Assembly (NCBI GenBank): GCA_025765595.1
Contig: JAIVFH010000112.1
Location: forward strand, 40,022-104,021
Reading direction: 5' to 3'
Length of the DNA stretch: 64,000 nucleotides
Origin: Obelidium mucronatum
Taxonomy: Eukaryota; Chytridiomycota; Chytridiomycetes; Chytridiales; Chytriomycetaceae
The translations under genes and the position numbers were made by a program. The notes under the pieces are model-generated. The model had not been told where the DNA came from and did not search any database. It worked only from the letters and a program-made list of their open reading frames with translations. Each line of letters starts with the position of its first letter. Position 1 is the first letter of the stretch. Below, piece by piece: positions 33,053 to 44,376 of the stretch.

Positions 33053-33634
33053 ATGAACTTGATCGCCACTACTTCTATCTCGCACTCAATCCCCACTCGT
33101 AAGGAATCCCTAAAGGGGGCACAGCCAGTGGATCTGCGTTGTGAAGTTTCCTTTCGGCACAAACGGAAAGGATCCACTTCCACAGACTGGTCATCAGCAT
33201 CCGCGAATCTGCATGAAACATACAACCAAATCATGATTGAGATTTCAAGCTTAGTCCTCAACATTCCAGTCTCTCCAGAAGTTACACAAGTCACCACAGA
33301 AAGCTCCTCATGCAGCCCTGGCACACCAAGTCACCAACGAAAAATGTCTACTTCAGCAATTCATCTTGAATCTCTGCTACAACAGTCTCCAACCACTATC
33401 TGTAGCCATCAAAAATCAGTTTCACAAAAAGTTCGCCGCCGACCTGTGCGAAAGGAACGACAAGATTCTCTGGCTACATCAGCATGGATAAATACAATGA
33501 GCAGTAAGAGCTCCGAAGAATCAGAAACAGTTATGATTCCATATCGCATTGATTCTCATGTTGTTGGTGTGGATGAAGCAGGTTTTGATTCGGAAGCAGA
33601 GTCTTTGGAGTTGGGATCATTGCATGTGTGGTGA
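33053..33634 (+). CDS. LxETY/EISDLV-motif protein, member 2
   Basis: Single uninterrupted frame, 193 aa from the Met at 33053. The N-terminus SIPTRKESLKGAQP matches IVPARKESLIAAYP of member 3. LHETYNQIMIEISSLV follows, then RKMSTSAIHLESLLQQ (compare RKLSDSALHLEYLLRK in member 3) and a C-terminal acidic segment DSEAESLELGSL. Otherwise Ser/Arg-rich and disordered, with many RxxS-type phosphosite-like positions. It lacks the RVTRV C-terminal module of members 1 and 3, so it may be a shorter paralogue. The 446 bp after it (33635-34080) hold nothing I can support. Confidence 0.6.
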   Translation: MNLIATTSISHSIPTRKESLKGAQPVDLRCEVSFRHKRKGSTSTDWSSASANLHETYNQIMIEISSLVLNIPVSPEVTQVTTESSSCSPGTPSHQRKMSTSAIHLESLLQQSPTTICSHQKSVSQKVRRRPVRKERQDSLATSAWINTMSSKSSEESETVMIPYRIDSHVVGVDEAGFDSEAESLELGSLHVW

Positions 33635-34080
33635 AAAAAAATGGGAAAAATAGTTATCGGCGAAAAAGTTGAGCGTTGTTTGACTCAAGTTTTATTTGTG
33701 ATTATGTAATAATTAATACGTCAATGGTAACTCTTCCATTGTCACTATTTCAATAAGAGTGTTAACGTTCACCGCTTTGTTGTGCGGTTCTAGCAACATG
33801 CATATTCCGTAAGGTGAGGTGGTGTTGAAAAACATATTAAACATCTTATATTGCCAACACCCCGTAATTTGTTGTAACATGAATTCCTTATCCTTCACAT
33901 TTCAAACAAGCCAGGCATCAATACTTCAACTTGCCATGCATGTAATATGTTTGTCAGGAGATGTTGTTTGGTTGGGTGTCTAACAAAGGTTGTAATGAAA
34001 TTCATTGAGTTTTACAATGAAATTGTTTGCCTCTCCTCAAGCTTTATTGGGCAATCCCATAATCTTTTTAAACACAAAAA

Positions 34081-35078
34081 ATGGATTCAGGGGTCAAGAG
34101 CTTTGTCGCACACATTGTCCCAGCAAGGAAGGAGTCCTTGATCGCGGCTTATCCTAAAATCGACACTACACGCATACTACATCACGGAAACCAGCGAGTC
34201 AGAGGAAAAGCTTCAGCGTCGTCTGCATTGCTTGAAACGTATGCAGATATCATGAACGAGATATCCGATTTGGTTCCGCTGACTGCTAAGCGACCTTCCA
34301 CCCGTTCCACCCTTGGACCACCCGAGTTTTGAGCCGCAACGGAAACTCTCGGACTCTGCATTGCATCTCGAATACTTGCTTCGGAAGTTCTCAACTATTC
34401 GGAGTCAGTCGTCAAGATCAACAGTCACAAGTAGTTCAGCCACGTCAGAACTCGTTCTCTCACCCAACACACCCTCAACGCCTTCCCTCCTCGCATCATC
34501 AGCATCCAGTATAAAGTCACCCAAAACACCGATAAAAAGCCGCGCCATTCTACCACTGCCTGCTACAATTGTCCCAGAGGAACAAGATCCGCGAAGTGAC
34601 TCAAGAGTTTCTCGTCTTTCAGCCTGCTGATGGTGCTCCGGCTGCTGCTGCTACCACAACAACACGCGTAACAAATGCAACCCATGAAAGAAGAAGATAC
34701 CCCGAAATAGTCGCCCCAGGAATTTCCGTGTTTTTGAGATTCCCCAGCAAAGAAGCGACAGTCTCGATCTCAAGTTGAATGAGTTGGAAGATGACGTCGA
34801 ATCATTGGATTTATCAGGACTTGACGCCTGATGACTATTCATTTACCGAAGGATCGGATAAGCAAGATTTTGTGGTGCGTAGGGTAACGCGCGTGTTGAC
34901 GATCCGGGGCAAGAAGGTGGCGAGTGTGCATGTCCAGATTGGGGAAGTCGTGTTACAGGAAAGCGAAGACGGCACCAAGGGAAGAAGGCTTGCTCAAGAA
35001 GCTGCAAGGTCTTTTCAGCAGTCATCGCAAATAAACAGGGATAGTGTAAAAACAAATAAATTAAAAAAAAAGAAATAA
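34081..35078 (+). CDS. LxETY/EISDLV-motif protein, member 3 (frame-broken as read)
   Basis: Starts MDSGVKSF and carries, in order, IVPARKESL, LLETYADIMNEISDLVP (about 34225-34275), RKLSDSALHLEYLL, a Ser/Thr-rich linker, DDVESLDLSGL, and the C-terminal module FVVRRVTRVLTI..VHVQIGE..RRLAQEA shared with member 1. The frame changes near 34300 (a CCC run) and again between 34570 and 34830. A plausible intron with a T-rich acceptor ends near 34632, but not all breaks can be spliced away. The stop lies two bases before the ATG of the AT-hook gene, which is odd for two separate eukaryotic genes. Confidence 0.5.
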
Positions 35079-35080
35079 AA

Positions 35081-38000
35081 ATGGAGGGACAGCCGCCGCC
35101 CCCGCGCAAGCGCCTCGGCCGGCCGCCCAAGAACTCGTACGCCAACAGCGGCGGCGTTCCGCCAGCGCCGCGCCCGCGCGGCCGGCCGCCCGGTGCGGCG
35201 ACTCAGGCGGCGCTGGCTGCGCTGGCGTCGGGCGTTGCGCCCGTGGCGGCGCGCATCGGGCGGCCGCCGCGCGCGCTGGCGGAGCAGATGGCGGCGCAGC
35301 AGGCGGCGCAACAACTGGCGCAGCAACAGCACCACCACCAACAACAGCAACAACAACAGCTCAAGCCGCGCAGGGAGCCGCGCCCGCCGCAGCTCGCCGA
35401 CACAAACCTGGCCGGCGTCGTCGTGCTCGAATACCCGCCGCACCCGTGGCGCTGGGCCCCGGGCTTCCGGCGCGGCGACGTCGTGTGGACCGAACTCGTG
35501 CATCCCGCCGTGCGCGCCGATCCCGCTTTCACGGGTCCGCGCGCCGAGAAAGTCCTGTGGCCGGTCGAGGTCGTCGACCGCTGGGTGTCGAGTCCGAAGG
35601 ACGCGCTGGATGCGCGGCTGATGGTCATCAAAGCGGCAGTGGCAGCAACTAAAAACGGCGAATCTATGGGCTTCGATGCCTGCTTCAATCCGTCTGCTGA
35701 TGTCTCGACAAGTCTGGTCAAAAACCCGTCGATTCATGCCGGAGTTGGTACCACAGTCAACGCGTCCTATTGATTTATTGGACACTTTTGCCCGACAAGA
35801 ATGTATCCGCCTTCAAGAAGAAGACCAAGACGACAGTAATAATAGCACTAGTAACTATGACATGTCAATGTCCGAGTCTGCCCAGAATGCATTAGAAACC
35901 GCGTCTTCAACTGGATCTATTGATGATTTGAATATACTGGATGAAGTCTCAATGCAGATCCCTAGTAGTGATCAAAAACCTCGAAGTCGCGCAAACAGTG
36001 GCGCAAACAGTATCGCGGGAGACACTAAAAAAGAAAAGAATCCGGCTTCTATTCCTGCCTTTACTGTTCGAAAACCTGTTGTCATTCCCTTGGGACTCCC
36101 TGGATCAGCAATAGGGACCGACTCGTTAAACAGCCCAGTGTCTTCCATCATTGATGATACTGATGTATCCGACATTGAGTCTTCGCCAACAGGCGCAGGT
36201 CTTGCTCCTGCTCAGGAAGGTGGCCCTGCTGCAGCCCCGGCATCCTTGGCTTCTTCTTCAGCATATGCTCCTCCCATCAAACCCGCCAATCCAATGTTTG
36301 TAACTCAACCAGTTCGACGAGGACGTGGTCGAGGCTCCTACAAAACTCTATTGAATACGCACGTACGGCCTTACAAGATCCAACAGGTGTCACTCGCCGC
36401 CAGAAACCATCTGTTTCGTCAGATTCACTCGACAACAATGGCACAAAACGAAAACGTGGAGCAGGCGGTGACGAAGACAATGAAGAGACAGCTGCTGAGG
36501 AAGACGGAGGAGGACGCGAAGAAATCAACTTATTGCAAGTACACTACCTCGTGCGGCCGTTGCCCATCGCAAGCGGTCGGGAGCGATTGAACCGCGATGG
36601 AACTGTTCCTGAGCTGTTTCCTGAAGATGAAGAATCTGCAGGGGATTACCAAAGGTTGTTTCTACCGTACCTGCTGAAAATGTGTTTCCGTTTGCACTGT
36701 ATAACCCGGATTGTAGTAAAGACGATGTGTCTTGGAATGTTGCGTGTTTGCAGGCGTTGGATATCGCGGCTTCTTGGGGTAAGTTTGAAAGACGGAAGAA
36801 AGACTTATCTTGGTGTCTAAAGTGATTTGTATACAAAATACACAGGTGTTCCCAAAAACGCTGATCAAGAATACAGTGATCAAGACGAGACTGGAGTCTG
36901 GGGAGACGTTATCCAATCCATGAATCTCCCATTCCGCCCCGATGAATGTATCCCTACAAACACGGCTTGGACCGGTGGAACGACTGTCACAAACTTGAAC
37001 AAGTCGCCACGCAAACCAATGTCCCTCAAGATACCAACTACTCTGAATCCATTGTTGGATGCATGGGGCTTGGACCGTGATTCAGCGAGTGTCAAGAGTT
37101 TGATTCATCATGTTCGACAGAGCAATTGGTGTGGAAACGATAAATCAGAGACCCCAGAACTCGCCCATGGGGAGCGATTCATTAGGCGGTTTCGGTTAGG
37201 AACCGAAGTGATACAAGTCGGGGATCTTGTGAGATTAAGCGGTCGAGGAACAGGGCGCGGTGTGTTTGGACGCGTCGCATCTCGGAAAGCGTTGGTGATT
37301 CATAAAAAAGAGGATCTCGAGAAATTCATGAGTGAGCAGAAGCGGAAGTTTGAGCGGCCTCCTGGTTGTACAAGTCCAGTTCTGAGTGTTTCGAATGAGT
37401 TGTTTGGAGGAGGATTTGTGAAGGATGCTGGCAAGTATCGCGTTTTCGGGAAGGAGGAATCGGATGCCGAGTCTTTTGTTTTGAAGTTTGATGACTCGTT
37501 CAAGGCTTCGGTAGAGCCGCTTGTTGTTGAAGCTTTCAAGCAGGAGGCGGAGGCGGAGGAGCCGCAGTCGCAAAATCCACCTTTTGATCCCGAAAGTGTG
37601 TATGGAATGACACTTCCATCGACAGATGGTTTAGACTACCTTGAAGTCAACCACATTATTCTATCAAGGCCCTGCACCGATACCCTTGGATATTCCCGCA
37701 CTTGCTGAAAACTTTCCTCGAAAAACTGTGCGGCCGTCCATTTTATTAGTGGGTCGTGTTTTCAACAGGATTCCGTCTGATGGGAGGGCGTCGCGGCATG
37801 TTCCATTATGGTTTCCTACAGGAGAAGTCCGAACAGCGAATCCGTGTGCTGGGGAAGTGCTGTGTCGGGTTCATAGTCAATTCCCAAGTGCAACACTGGT
37901 ATGTTCTCATTGTTTTGACAATTTTTGTGGTCATAAGATGACTCAATCTTTATTATGCATAGACTGGAGTATCCGCTTCTGGTGGTACTAGCGGTTGGAC

Positions 38001-38160
38001 TGTTGTCCATGGATTTGGTACAACGACAACCTCGTATCAGATTAATGTTGGAGGTGTTGGATTTGGATGGAAAGGAGCGGGTGGTGTTGAGGAAAGCACA
38101 TTTAGTGGAATTCGATTACACCGCGATGAAATCTTGCGGGGAAAGATTGACGTTGAATAA
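35081..38160 (+). CDS. AT-hook chromatin protein, possibly Clr2-like
   Basis: The N-terminus carries three AT-hook cores (GRPPKN, RGRPPG, GRPPRA), then poly-Gln/His, then a compact domain with RRGDVVWTEL and LWPVEVVDRW, PWWP- or transcription-silencing-like. Introns that restore frame: 35717-35756, 36328-36377, one after 36778 (GTAAGT), 49 bp after PES near 37600 (GTGTATGG..TTGAAG), and one after 37900 (GTATGT..CATAG). One frame change near 36655 (CAAAGG) has no intron. The second half has FRLGTEVIQVGDLVRL, as in Clr2/BAH-type silencing proteins. The stop at 38160 follows a Gly-rich end. Likely nuclear DNA- and chromatin-binding; the Clr2 assignment is tentative. The first 500 bp are among the most GC-rich in the window. 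Confidence 0.6.
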
Positions 38161-38236
38161 AAATGAATGTTCATCATTGTATAAATAGACATTATTATTT
38201 CAAGGGGTTTTTTTCTTCTTTGCAACTACTTTTTTT

Positions 38237-39852
38237 TTACAGGTCTTTTTTCACGTCAACTTGTTCAGGAGTGATAATGAGAGTGGGATCACCAGCGACA
38301 ACAACAGGAGGTACATTCAATGTGGGCGGTAGCCATTCGATATCTAAAGTGGTTTTCGTTTCCGATTTTCGAAACAGGAACGAAAACATCCATTCAGTCA
38401 GTCCAACCATCTGACTCTTCATCTTGTCGACGGTGGCAATAACACGTTGTTCCATCATATCCATATTGGGCAACCACCAACCCGCTCTTCGCGCAGCCGC
38501 TTCCATACTATGATTCCCACCACCCAAAATCGCGCTATAAAAATGCCTCAACAAGAGCCGATTAAACAGCTCCGTATCCTCATGATTCAAAGCATGCCCC
38601 CTCCCCTCGAAAACAACCAACCGCGCCCCCAACATTTTCGCCAAATTCCCCGCCGCCTTCAAATGCACCAACGCATCCTCCGTCCCATGAACAACCATCG
38701 CCGGAATCCGACTCCTCATAAAATGATTCTTGAGCTCCATCAACCGGTCCTTTGAAATATGGAACGACACAATCCCACACAACTGTCGAATCGCACTGCT
38801 GAAACTCTGCGGCGGTCTCGAATCGATTCTACCGCCGTGGAATTTGAGCATGTATTCGAGGTTGGATGTGTATCCGCTGTTTAATGGGGGCCGGGCAGGT
38901 TGAGCCAGCGACGCGAGTAGAGAAAGAAGGGCATGAGGTTCTTGACTTGGGCGAGGCCGAGTGCGATTTGGGTGAATGAGGAGATGAGCCAGGGGATGTG
39001 TTTCATGGGAGGGCAGGACCGCGGGAGGAGCAGGTGGAGGCTAGGGTGAGGGATTCGACGCGATCAGGGGGCGAGGAGGGCGAGTTCTTGGGCAATCTGT
39101 AATTTTTTCACATGGTGAGTTTTGAGACGAAGTTTCCGGGTGGGGTTTCAAGCCTCTTTACCATTCCGCCCATGGAAACACCAACGATATGAGCCTTCTT
39201 CCAGCCCATCTGATTCATCAATTCAACATGCATCCTGCGCCATATCGCGCATGGCGTAATTCTTGTCTGGCGCACTACTAAACCCAGACCCCCGATTCTC
39301 GTAAATGCAAACTTCAAAGTCGCCGTGCTTGCCAAAGAATTCCGTCTGGAAGCGCCAATTATCACAGGATCCGGCCCACCCCGTAATAAACAACACCTTG
39401 TGCTTCCCGTGCCCGTGGATTTCATGGTACAAGTCGACAGGGGTGCCGCGATCCTGGGCGACTGTTGTCATGACTTTGGTTACTTCTGCGTCCTGGTGCA
39501 GGATCTTGCGTGTTTGGTGGTATGATGCAGGTGTTGTTGTGGACATGCTGGTTGCTGAGGATTGCAGCAGCACGGGCTGCAAGGGCTGTGCGGGCGTTGA
39601 CGAGTCTGTGGGCGTCGATGGATGATCAAACAGCCGCGACGCCGTGCGCGGGATGCGGCCGCGGCCCACGTGGAAGTGGGACACGTGCGGGGTGATCAGC
39701 ACGGGCCGCAGCGTCACTGCGGCGTGGCGCAGGCTTGCGCGCGGAGCGGCGGCGGCCGCGGCGTGGGATGCGGCGTGGGAGGCGCCAAGCCCAAAGGCGC
39801 CGCAGCACACGCCCGAGTTGCTTCCGCGTCGGCCGACTAATGTTGTCGCCAT
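38237..39852 (-). CDS. Alpha/beta-hydrolase-fold protein with several frame breaks
   Basis: Homology to fungal alpha/beta hydrolases is continuous: KVLFITGWAGSCDNW (oxyanion region), VCIYENRGSGFS, the nucleophile elbow GVSMGG, IAQELALLAP, the acid strand VVHGTEDALV, and GRGHALNHED with the His. An intron (GTAAAG..TTACAG, about 39160-39100) splits the nucleophile exon from IAQEL. To follow the homology the frame must change near 39229 (GTT), 39067 (C5), 39005 and 38885 (C5), all at homopolymers. Either a recent pseudogene or uncorrected indels. The N-terminal 80 residues are Ala/Arg/His-rich and GC-rich, possibly a mitochondrial presequence. Substrate unknown. Confidence 0.6.
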
Positions 39853-40410
39853 CTTGTGCTGGGTTTTTTTGTTTGGGGTTTTTTTGTGTGTGAGTCTTTT
39901 GGTTCTTTTTTGGTGGTTTTGGACCAATCAGGTCATGTGTCATCTGCAACGTGGGTTGCAAACACGTTTTTTTGCAGCTTTTGACGTTGCTGGGCTGTTC
40001 TTTTAAATAAATAATGACTATTTAAATATTCCGCTCCTTGGAATCTCAGCGCTTGGTAGCAGACAGTTAAATGGCAATGGCCTCGACATCGAACAAAATA
40101 CAAAGATTAGGTATGTGCAAGGAGAAGCGGGGCAAAACCAAGCATATGATACGGAATCATAGCTGCGTCAAAGTAATGATTGAAATCCATTGACATTGGT
40201 ATTGTAGCCAACCAATTACGTAATGCATTCGCAAACCTTCCAAAAACCCCCTTTACTAACTACTTCCAAACAGAACCTTCGAGCAATTCCACAAATCGTA
40301 TATATATTTCATCACGAATTTTATTGTCATTCTTTGAGTGCTGCATTAGAGATAATGAAATACTTTCCAATTATTTCATTAACGGCAAAAAAAAAAGCAG
40401 TAAACAAGCG

Positions 40411-41499
40411 ATGGACCCCCTGTTTGCCACTGTTCAAGCACTCGACATCCGGAATCCAGCTTCAAAACTGCCTGGATACAAACCTCTCTATGTGGCCAAT
40501 TATTACGTCAGTTTCCCTATATTTGCACTTGGTGTTCTGTTGAACGGACTCTTGGCACTGGGAATCTTGGCACACCCGAAACTCTTGACAACGAGGATTT
40601 CACAAATCATGTTCTTTACTATTCTTGTATCATTTTCGTGGAGCCTGGGATCAGTCATGTATGTTCTCCTGTTTCTTGCTCCGGGTTTGCAAGGGCGGTT
40701 GGATGTGTTAAGGAGTGCATTTGCATTGTTTACTTCGTCCATGATGGTATGATATTTACCTTCTTCAACACCGAAGTCGCTAGTAATTCATTACATTTGC
40801 CCATTCTACGTCCGCAGGTTTTAGTATTTAGTGGAAACTGTACTGCTGGCTCTTGAAAGACTCTTCATGGTGCTGCAAACACCACTTGCGATCGCGAATC
40901 GATGCTACATGATGATTTCGTCTCTTTTCCTATTGGTTGTCGGAGTCATATTCTGGCTATTCCTCTCATCACCAAGCCTCGATGGAATTGAACCCAAAGA
41001 CGAACTTCAATCCATGTTCTGGGGCTGCTTCATGGGTCTTTTGTTCCTGGGTTGCACGATCGTAATGACCAGCTTATACATTCGAACATATCAAGTATCC
41101 ACCAGTCTTTTGCGTGACAGCATTCAAGAAATGAGCACTATTCTGGTTCTTCGAAAGCTATCCCAAGATTCTCAAGTCCCTCTGGTGGACCCACATGCTC
41201 TCGAGAGATTGGATAAATTGCGCGTCAAGGCGGAATGGAAGATTGCAGTCAATTCGATTGTCATGTCGTTTTGTATGATGTCGCTGTATGTTCCCTATGT
41301 GTTGTATGAGGTGATTGTGCGTATTGTTTTGAATACGGGGGGTGATTTTCGGGGATTGAATTTGGTTGCGTTGAATTGTGTGGGGCGAGTCGCGATTTCT
41401 GTTGATACGGTTTTGACGCCGTTGCTGTTTTTGTATTTTCGGCCGGATTTTCGGCATACGCTTGTATTTTGGCGAACTCAAAACAGAGAAATAATGTAA
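40411..41499 (+). CDS. Class-A-like seven-helix receptor 2
   Basis: Two exons, 40411-40746 and 40825-41499, join in phase 0 to 336 aa. Seven hydrophobic helices: helix 1 FPIFALGVLLNGLLALGIL with the conserved-type Asn; LALERLF at the DRY position; MMSLYVPYVLYEV at helix 6; and DTVLTPLLFLYFRPDFRHTL at helix 7 plus helix 8. The order and spacing, and the LSSPSLDGI / STSPTSDGI loop after helix 4, show it is a paralogue of receptor 1 at 27.6 kb with fewer introns. Ligand unknown. Tail-to-tail with motif-family member 4 (180 bp between the stops). Confidence 0.8.
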
Positions 41500-41678
41500 A
41501 CTATATATACTGTATAAAAAATAATTTTTTATTCTCAGTCGGCGGAATTGTAACGCGACAAAATGCAATTCATCGTCAGATGAATCATCCACGTTGGTAA
41601 AACTGCTGGGATAAGAAGAACAAATAGAGTTTTCAGGTACACAAAAGAGGGTATCTGAGCAGTCTTCTTGAGAATCCG

Positions 41679-42252
41679 TCATGAGTTCCCAAACGGTGCC
41701 AATTCCATGTCATCAAGAAGATCTGATATCTGCTCGAGAATTTCGCAATATGTTGCAAGCAGCTTCAGCCGTGACTCTGAAGATGCCGACATTTTGCGGT
41801 TTGACTGGAAGATTTCGTCTGGGAAGCGATTGGAGTCTTGGGTTTCCGTAAGTAATTGGCAAGGAATACTCTCAAAGGAGTAGACAGAGCTGTGAGATGC
41901 AAAGGTTAATAATGTATTTTGTTTTATATGCAAGCAGCAAGCTATGTACTCACACCAAGGAATAACTTCGACGTATGGCAGGCTTGGGAGACACAACACT
42001 GGCCGCAGCATCCTTCAACTTGATTCCCACGCTCAAAAACCCGTTCGCATCACTTCCTGTGAGCGCAACCATTATAGGCTCGATAATTTCAATGACTTCG
42101 TTCGGAACGCGCCTTTTGCGTTGTCGCAAAGCTCGGAAACAGAAGTACTGTTTGATTCGTTGGCATAAACTGCGTTTTCTGGGTTTCTCAACGAGAACAC
42201 GTTTCATTGGTGAAGAGAATAGCTTGGAAAGCTCCTTATCAGTTGAAGCCAT
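41679..42252 (-). CDS. LxETY/EISDLV-motif protein, member 4
   Basis: Two exons, 42252-41954 and 41889-41679, join exactly in phase 2 (GTGAGT..CTCACAG) to 169 aa, with no frame problem. The N-terminal half is basic and Cys-containing (RKRSLCQRIKQYFCFRALRQRKRR). The C-terminal half ends with LLATYCEILEQISDLLDD, the same motif as members 1-3 (LLETYxxIxxEISDLVP), here near the C-terminus. RKMSASSES just before it recalls RKMSTSAIH of member 2. Because the exon structure is clean, this is the best model of the family. Function unknown. Confidence 0.7.
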
Positions 42253-42560
42253 TGGTGTTTTGCGGATGCTGTTGTGTTTTTGGAAACTGGTGGGATTTTT
42301 TATTTAGTCTGTGGGAAACCTGTTTCAGGTCGGCCGCAGCCAAAAAGGAATCATAAAAAAAAAGGCCCAGCGCTCCTCAATCAACACAAAAAATAGCAAA
42401 TCTTTCAGAATACTATCTCTTCGCAGCGTGCCCATAGTTGCAACAACGTTGTACCTGAATGCGTGCCCCTTTGGCAAAAATTACTTTAGTCCCCTTTTGA
42501 ACCCTGCGGCCAATATAAAGCCCTGCCTATCGCTCACCAACCGTCATATACAGTACAAAG

Positions 42561-44216
42561 ATGAGAAAGGAAATGTTCCCAGGATTTACTGCTGAGCAGA
42601 AGCGCAACCTCATGTTCTACACAATCGGCATCATGTGTTACAAGTTTGGAATCGAGTCTGCACTTGGAAGCGTGAAAACAATGGTGAGATAAGCTGTAGC
42701 ACGTGGTACATGCTATAACTACGCCCATACTTCCTATTCGTTTTGGTAACAGATGACAGAACGTTTCAACTCAAACCCGCAAACCACTGCAAACGCCTTC
42801 GCAACCATTGGAATTCTTGAAGGCCTCAACCAACTCTGCCAATCCCTTGGATCCATCGCCGTTGCACCTCTTATCTTCCGTTTCAAAACTCCTCGTGTGC
42901 TTGCAGTCGCCATCACAGTCTTTGCAGCCCTTGACGCTTGTCTTTCTCATCATGGAGCCAATTACTGGTGGCCAACTTGTCCAATACATTACCAAAAACG
43001 GTAAACAGTCTCCTGATCCAGAAACCTATGGCAACTGGACACCGTACCTCATTTTCCCACTGTTCTTGGCTATTGGAATCTGCCACGGTATCGTGGAGCT
43101 GATTCGTCGCGTGATCCCACGAGATATCGTTGGTGGCGATTCTACCAAACTTAAAGTAATGGATTCCAGCGTGCACATGTGGTATGAAGTTGCTGGTACC
43201 TCTGGAGCCTTTTTCAGCGCCTTCATGATTACAAAAGTTGGGGCAAGTCTATGCAATGTGTACAGTGCCGCCTCTGTTTATTGGGGCTGCATATGCTTGG
43301 TATCAAGTCACTTCACCCGAGCGCAAGTTATCCCAGAAAACTGTTGAATGCACCCAAGCGATCAGCGTTTGGTGCAATCAGCCATTACATGCGCGTGTAC
43401 TTTTCCTCGATCGTAACGGGAGCCAGAATCGTATTCAGCTCTCGTCGGTTTATTTGGTTGATCCCCGGGTACACGATCGGACTCGTGTTTCACAGATATT
43501 TGGAAAGTGGGTTTGCGCCAAACTTTTCAAAGATTGTGTTGGGAGACGCGTCGTTTGCACAAATCATGAATGGAGGGAGTAATTTTGGGGAGTTTTTGGG
43601 CGCGTTGATTGTGTTTTTGTTTAGTACGCAGATTCATACGCCGATTCCTTGGGTGCGGTGGGATGCGTTGGTGTTGAATCTGTTGTGGATTGTTCCTGGG
43701 ATTGCTTATAAACTCTTGTCTTCGGGGACGACGCCGAATGAGTTTTCTTGGATTGTTGCGGGCTTGTTCATGTTTATTTCCATGGGTTGGGCTGCTGGTG
43801 ATGTGTCCCTTGCGGCCTACATTCAATGTTCTCTTGAGCATAGCGATGAAGACGACGAAGAGTCTGTAGAAGAAGCGTCACCTTTGGGAGCTGTCATGGC
43901 TTTTCTCTACTCTTCATATATCGCCATGTACTTTTGCCTCAACTTTGGACTCGGCCGATATTTGGACGTTTTCGCAAACCGCGTCAAGGCCATCAAGAAT
44001 GACAAGAACTTGGCACTCAGCACTGGAATCGAGCCATTTTACATGATTGCGGGTGTCATGTTCTCTGTTGGTTGCGTTGTAATCTTGGCTGGAACTTTCA
44101 TTCCTCGCGGGTCCTTTGCAATGAATCCGACAATGAATCAAATTAGTGACGATCCAAAGGATGCTGAAAGTGGAAATTCCAAGGGAGGAGAGGATGTGTT
44201 CCATATGTCGTCTTGA
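42561..44216 (+). CDS. MFS-type membrane transporter with three frame breaks
   Basis: Exon 1 42561-42683 joins 42753 in phase 0 (GTGAGA..GTAACAG). About 11-12 helices follow the MFS plan: FYTIGIMCYKFG, VLAVAITVFAALTLVFLIMEP, PYLIFPLFLAIGICHGIV, PPLFIGAAYAWYQVTSPERK, FIWLIPGYTIGLVFHRYLES and a late VMFSVGCVVILAGTF. A cytoplasmic acidic loop (HSDEDDEESVEE) lies before the last helices. The frame must change near 42925 (CCC), 43235 (GGGG) and 43344 (TT), each time by one extra base, while the helices continue smoothly. No intron explains them. Either a pseudogene or uncorrected indels. Substrate unknown. Confidence 0.65.
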
Positions 44217-44295
44217 ACTTTTTTGTCAACATTCAAAACCATAAAATGACATTAAGAAATTGCATCGTTATTGCGAGTGACCTTGCTATGATGCA

Positions 44296-44376
44296 TGCCC
44301 CCTAACGGGATTGAACCGTTGACCTTTTCCTGGCTCGACATACGAGGGAAACGCTCTACCACTAAGCTAAAGGGGC
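44296..44376 (-). tRNA. tRNA-Thr (anticodon CGT) with 9-nt intron
   Basis: The acceptor arm GCCCCTT pairs with AGGGGGC, discriminator A. The D-arm is GCTTAGTGGTAGAGC. The anticodon stem TTTCC/GGAAA encloses 16 nt, i.e. the loop CTCGTA plus one base interrupted by a 9-nt intron after position 37. The T-arm AACGG-TTCAATC-CCGTT is complete. The anticodon reads CGT (Thr). 72 nt after splicing. Confidence 0.9.

Noticed and set aside
35320..35360. Possible expanded CAG/CAA repeat as a separate element
   Set aside because: It is the in-frame His/Gln tract of the AT-hook protein with mixed codons, not a pure microsatellite.
42925..43350. Very short introns (10-25 nt) to explain the MFS frame breaks
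   Set aside because: Some GT..AG pairs of 10-16 nt can be drawn, but not at every break, and all good introns in the window are about 40 nt or longer.
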